Shown here piece after piece: positions 6,390-6,696 of a DNA stretch of 6,696 nt. The stretch covers positions 1 through 6,696 of the forward strand of contig JAGPVI010000325.1 in the NCBI GenBank assembly GCA_018067115.1. Direction: 5' to 3'. The position numbers and the translations under genes were made by a program. Positions within the stretch are counted from its first letter, which is position 1, and every line of letters starts with the position of its first letter. Below the pieces are notes generated by a model that saw only the letters and a list, made by a program, of their open reading frames with translations, was not told the DNA's origin and ran no database searches. The DNA comes from Bizionia sp. (lineage in GTDB: Bacteria > Bacteroidota > Bacteroidia > Flavobacteriales > Flavobacteriaceae).

Positions 6390-6405
6390 CTATAAAATAA
6401 ATGAT

Positions 6406-6413
6406 TACTTTTG
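6406..6413 (+). promoter_or_regulatory. Bacteroidota-type -7 promoter box
   Basis: TACTTTTG is an exact match to TAnnTTTG, the -7 element of Bacteroidota housekeeping promoters. No TTG/TTTG -33 element is present at the expected distance; AGGTAACA occupies the site. Transcription would start near 6420, leaving a leader of about 125 bases before the ATG at 6545. An eight-base motif with two free positions can arise by chance, but it lies in the right place downstream of a terminator. Confidence 0.5.
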
Positions 6414-6423
6414 TTATAGGTAA

Positions 6424-6452
6424 AAAAAGTGTTATCCCTTTACACACTTTTT
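6424..6452 (+). promoter_or_regulatory. Hairpin at the 5' end of the last gene's leader
   Basis: AAAAAGTGT (6424-6432) and ACACTTTTT (6444-6452) form a perfect 9-bp stem around an 11-base loop. The T-run makes it terminator-shaped, but it is mostly A-U pairs and the T-run is inside the stem. It would begin within about 5 bases of the predicted transcript start, so it may protect the 5' end or act in attenuation. It could also be a weak terminator for incoming transcripts. Confidence 0.45.
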
Positions 6453-6497
6453 CTCACATTACTTTTAACTATAAAACAATTTAATCAAGGGCAACTT

Positions 6498-6529
6498 TCG
6501 TATTAAAATACGATACAGTTATAATAACT
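6498..6529. promoter_or_regulatory. Two adjacent dyads just before the start codon
   Basis: TCGTAT (6498-6503) and ATACGA (6508-6513) flank a TAAA loop. Three bases later, AGTTATAATAACT (6517-6529) is a perfect 13-base odd palindrome. Both lie within 50 bp upstream of the ATG at 6545. They could be operators or short RNA hairpins controlling translation. No known operator is recognised. Confidence 0.35.
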
Positions 6530-6544
6530 AACCATTGTCTATTT

Positions 6545-6696
6545 ATGAAAAGAGCAAAAGTATCTTCAGAACAAGATTGGCTAAACCTACTAGAGGAAGC
6601 CATAAAAAGCGGCGTTAAAATTCAAGTAAACCACAGATTTAAGTTTAAAGACCGGAATTTAGGAACTTTTCTTACTGGTGCTAAACGGAAAGGTAA
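6545..6696 (+). CDS. Hypothetical protein, 3'-truncated, HA-like module
   Basis: ATG at 6545 opens a frame that stays open to the window end, giving 50 residues plus two bases. The product starts MKRAKVSSEQDWLNLLEEAI and continues to a basic RFKFKDRNLG segment and TFLTGAKRKG. The spacing of Trp12, a short helix, Gly23, then LG (39-40) and a basic tail loosely recalls helicase-associated (HA) type modules, which have a W..L.....G....LG.W...QR pattern and are thought to bind nucleic acid. Residue 43 is Leu, and the canonical Trp and Gln-Arg are replaced (TFLTGAKRK), so this is weak similarity only. The high basic content is compatible with DNA or RNA binding. The upstream region holds a TAnnTTTG box and a structured leader of about 125 bases. 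Function is unassigned. Confidence 0.7.
   Translation, partial: MKRAKVSSEQDWLNLLEEAIKSGVKIQVNHRFKFKDRNLGTFLTGAKRKG

Larger units (their letters stand above)
6250..6405. other. Noncoding spacer between terminator and next promoter
   Basis: This AT-rich stretch has stop codons in all frames at short intervals and no ORF I would support. It contains an inverted repeat (6259-6309) and two imperfect copies of a direct repeat (6272-6284, 6375-6389). The remaining bases, about 6310-6370, show only A/T runs and an AAAGCTTT palindrome. No tRNA or other known RNA fold is evident. Confidence 0.6.

Overview
The window reads as a Bacteroidota chromosome, most likely a marine-type member of the Flavobacteriaceae. 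The DNA is AT-rich, roughly mid-30s % GC by eye. TTA leucine and AAA lysine codons dominate. Gene starts lack Shine-Dalgarno-like sequences and sit in A/T-rich leaders. One promoter-like site fits the Bacteroidota -7 consensus TAnnTTTG. The separate trpC and trpF genes and their order also fit this group. Genus cannot be decided from the sequence.

Positions 1-4412 hold the distal part of a tryptophan operon, all on the plus strand: trpD (5' end cut off by the window), trpC, trpF, trpB and trpA. Together they encode every step from anthranilate to tryptophan. TrpD adds the phosphoribosyl group, TrpF isomerises it, TrpC closes the indole ring, and TrpA and TrpB form tryptophan synthase. All catalytic residues I could check are present. 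trpF and trpB overlap by 11 bp, but trpB and trpA are separated by 227 bp of noncoding DNA. That gap contains a structured palindromic element (about 3442-3584) resembling an intergenic repeat I recall from other flavobacterial genomes.

Positions 4423-5946 encode a two-domain protein, an N-terminal GNAT acetyltransferase-like domain fused to a nitrilase-superfamily C-N hydrolase, starting 10 bp after trpA. It looks co-transcribed with the trp genes although it has no established role in tryptophan synthesis. It is followed by a 47-codon hydrophilic ORF (6051-6194) and then a strong intrinsic terminator (6216-6249). I see no convincing terminator between trpA and this point, so the transcript may run through to the small ORF.

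Positions 6250-6544 are noncoding and rich in small symmetric elements: a 9-bp inverted repeat, an imperfect direct repeat, a TACTTTTG promoter-like box, a terminator-shaped hairpin and two dyads just before the next start codon. The window ends 50 codons into a gene (6545 onward) whose product faintly resembles helicase-associated (HA) type DNA-binding modules. Most of the window is ordinary core metabolism. The points worth a second look are the element splitting trpB from trpA, the hydrolase fusion in the operon, the small ORF and the structured leader of the last gene. I found no convincing new defence or mobile system.
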